This document shows, in pieces, positions 63,851 to 64,000 of a stretch of DNA of 64,000 nt; position 1 is the stretch's first letter; each line of letters starts with the position of its first letter. The notes under the pieces were generated by a model. It saw nothing but the letters and a program-made list of their open reading frames with translations. It was not told where the DNA came from and did no database searches. The DNA lies in NCBI GenBank assembly GCA_950106755.1, contig OX467086.1:32816001-32880000 (forward strand), written 5' to 3'. Made by a program: the position numbers and the translations under genes. This stretch comes from Climacium dendroides. Its lineage: Eukaryota; Streptophyta; Bryopsida; Hypnales; Climaciaceae.

Positions 63851-64000
63851 TCAAAAATTTATCTATTCAAAATTGGAAAATATTTAACTAATTAACCTGA
63901 CTCTCTTTTCCAAAATCACCATTGAAGTAAAAAGCTTTGGGCTATTTTTATTTAAGTTGTAATTCGTGCAATAAAATTTAAAGGTTTGGTAAAAAGTCTA

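Overview
The window is nuclear DNA of a land plant. It carries spliceosomal introns with GT-AG borders, plant-type protein families, plant telo-box promoter motifs (AAACCCTAA) and long AT-rich intergenic stretches full of small DNA transposons. The exact lineage cannot be fixed from the sequence alone. A seed-free plant such as a bryophyte is my guess, with low confidence.

Layout. (1) 1252-3336, minus: a three-exon nuclear gene for a group II intron maturase with a likely mitochondrial presequence. (2) 6364-13287, plus: a complete 13-exon gene for translation initiation factor eIF3a (1014 aa). (3) 18346-28400, minus: a 27-exon gene for the TPR protein SKI3/TTC37 (about 1614 aa), a subunit of the cytoplasmic exosome-assisting SKI complex. 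(4) 36671-43596, minus: a second complete eIF3a gene, the mirror image of the first. (5) 43.8-58.9 kb: a transposon graveyard with a decayed hAT-like transposase, a CACTA-type element, a decayed Tc1/mariner-type transposase and several MITEs, some nested with readable target-site duplications. (6) 58971-61409, minus: a five-exon gene for a secreted GH5 mannan endo-beta-1,4-mannosidase (483 aa).

The main structural feature is a giant inverted duplication. One arm covers about 6.1-18.2 kb and the other about 33.1-43.8 kb, with the SKI3 gene in the roughly 15-kb spacer. A 7.4-kb core (6496-13894 against 36064-43462) spans eIF3a exons 2-13, all their introns and the 3' flank. It looks base-for-base identical, because every mirrored position sums to 49,958. 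Outside the core, both flanks of the same duplication have diverged by about 10 percent or more, with indels, a minisatellite expansion and an extra insertion. The eIF3a promoter, exon 1 and the start of intron 1 lie in the diverged part. This pattern is best explained by an old inverted duplication whose core was recently homogenised by gene conversion. An assembly error must be excluded.

Functionally, eIF3a (translation initiation), SKI3 (mRNA decay linked to ribosomes), the maturase (organelle intron splicing) and the mannanase (cell-wall remodelling) are ordinary single-copy-type genes with no evident operon-like relation. The novelty is in the architecture: the palindrome, its conversion tract and the nested small transposons.
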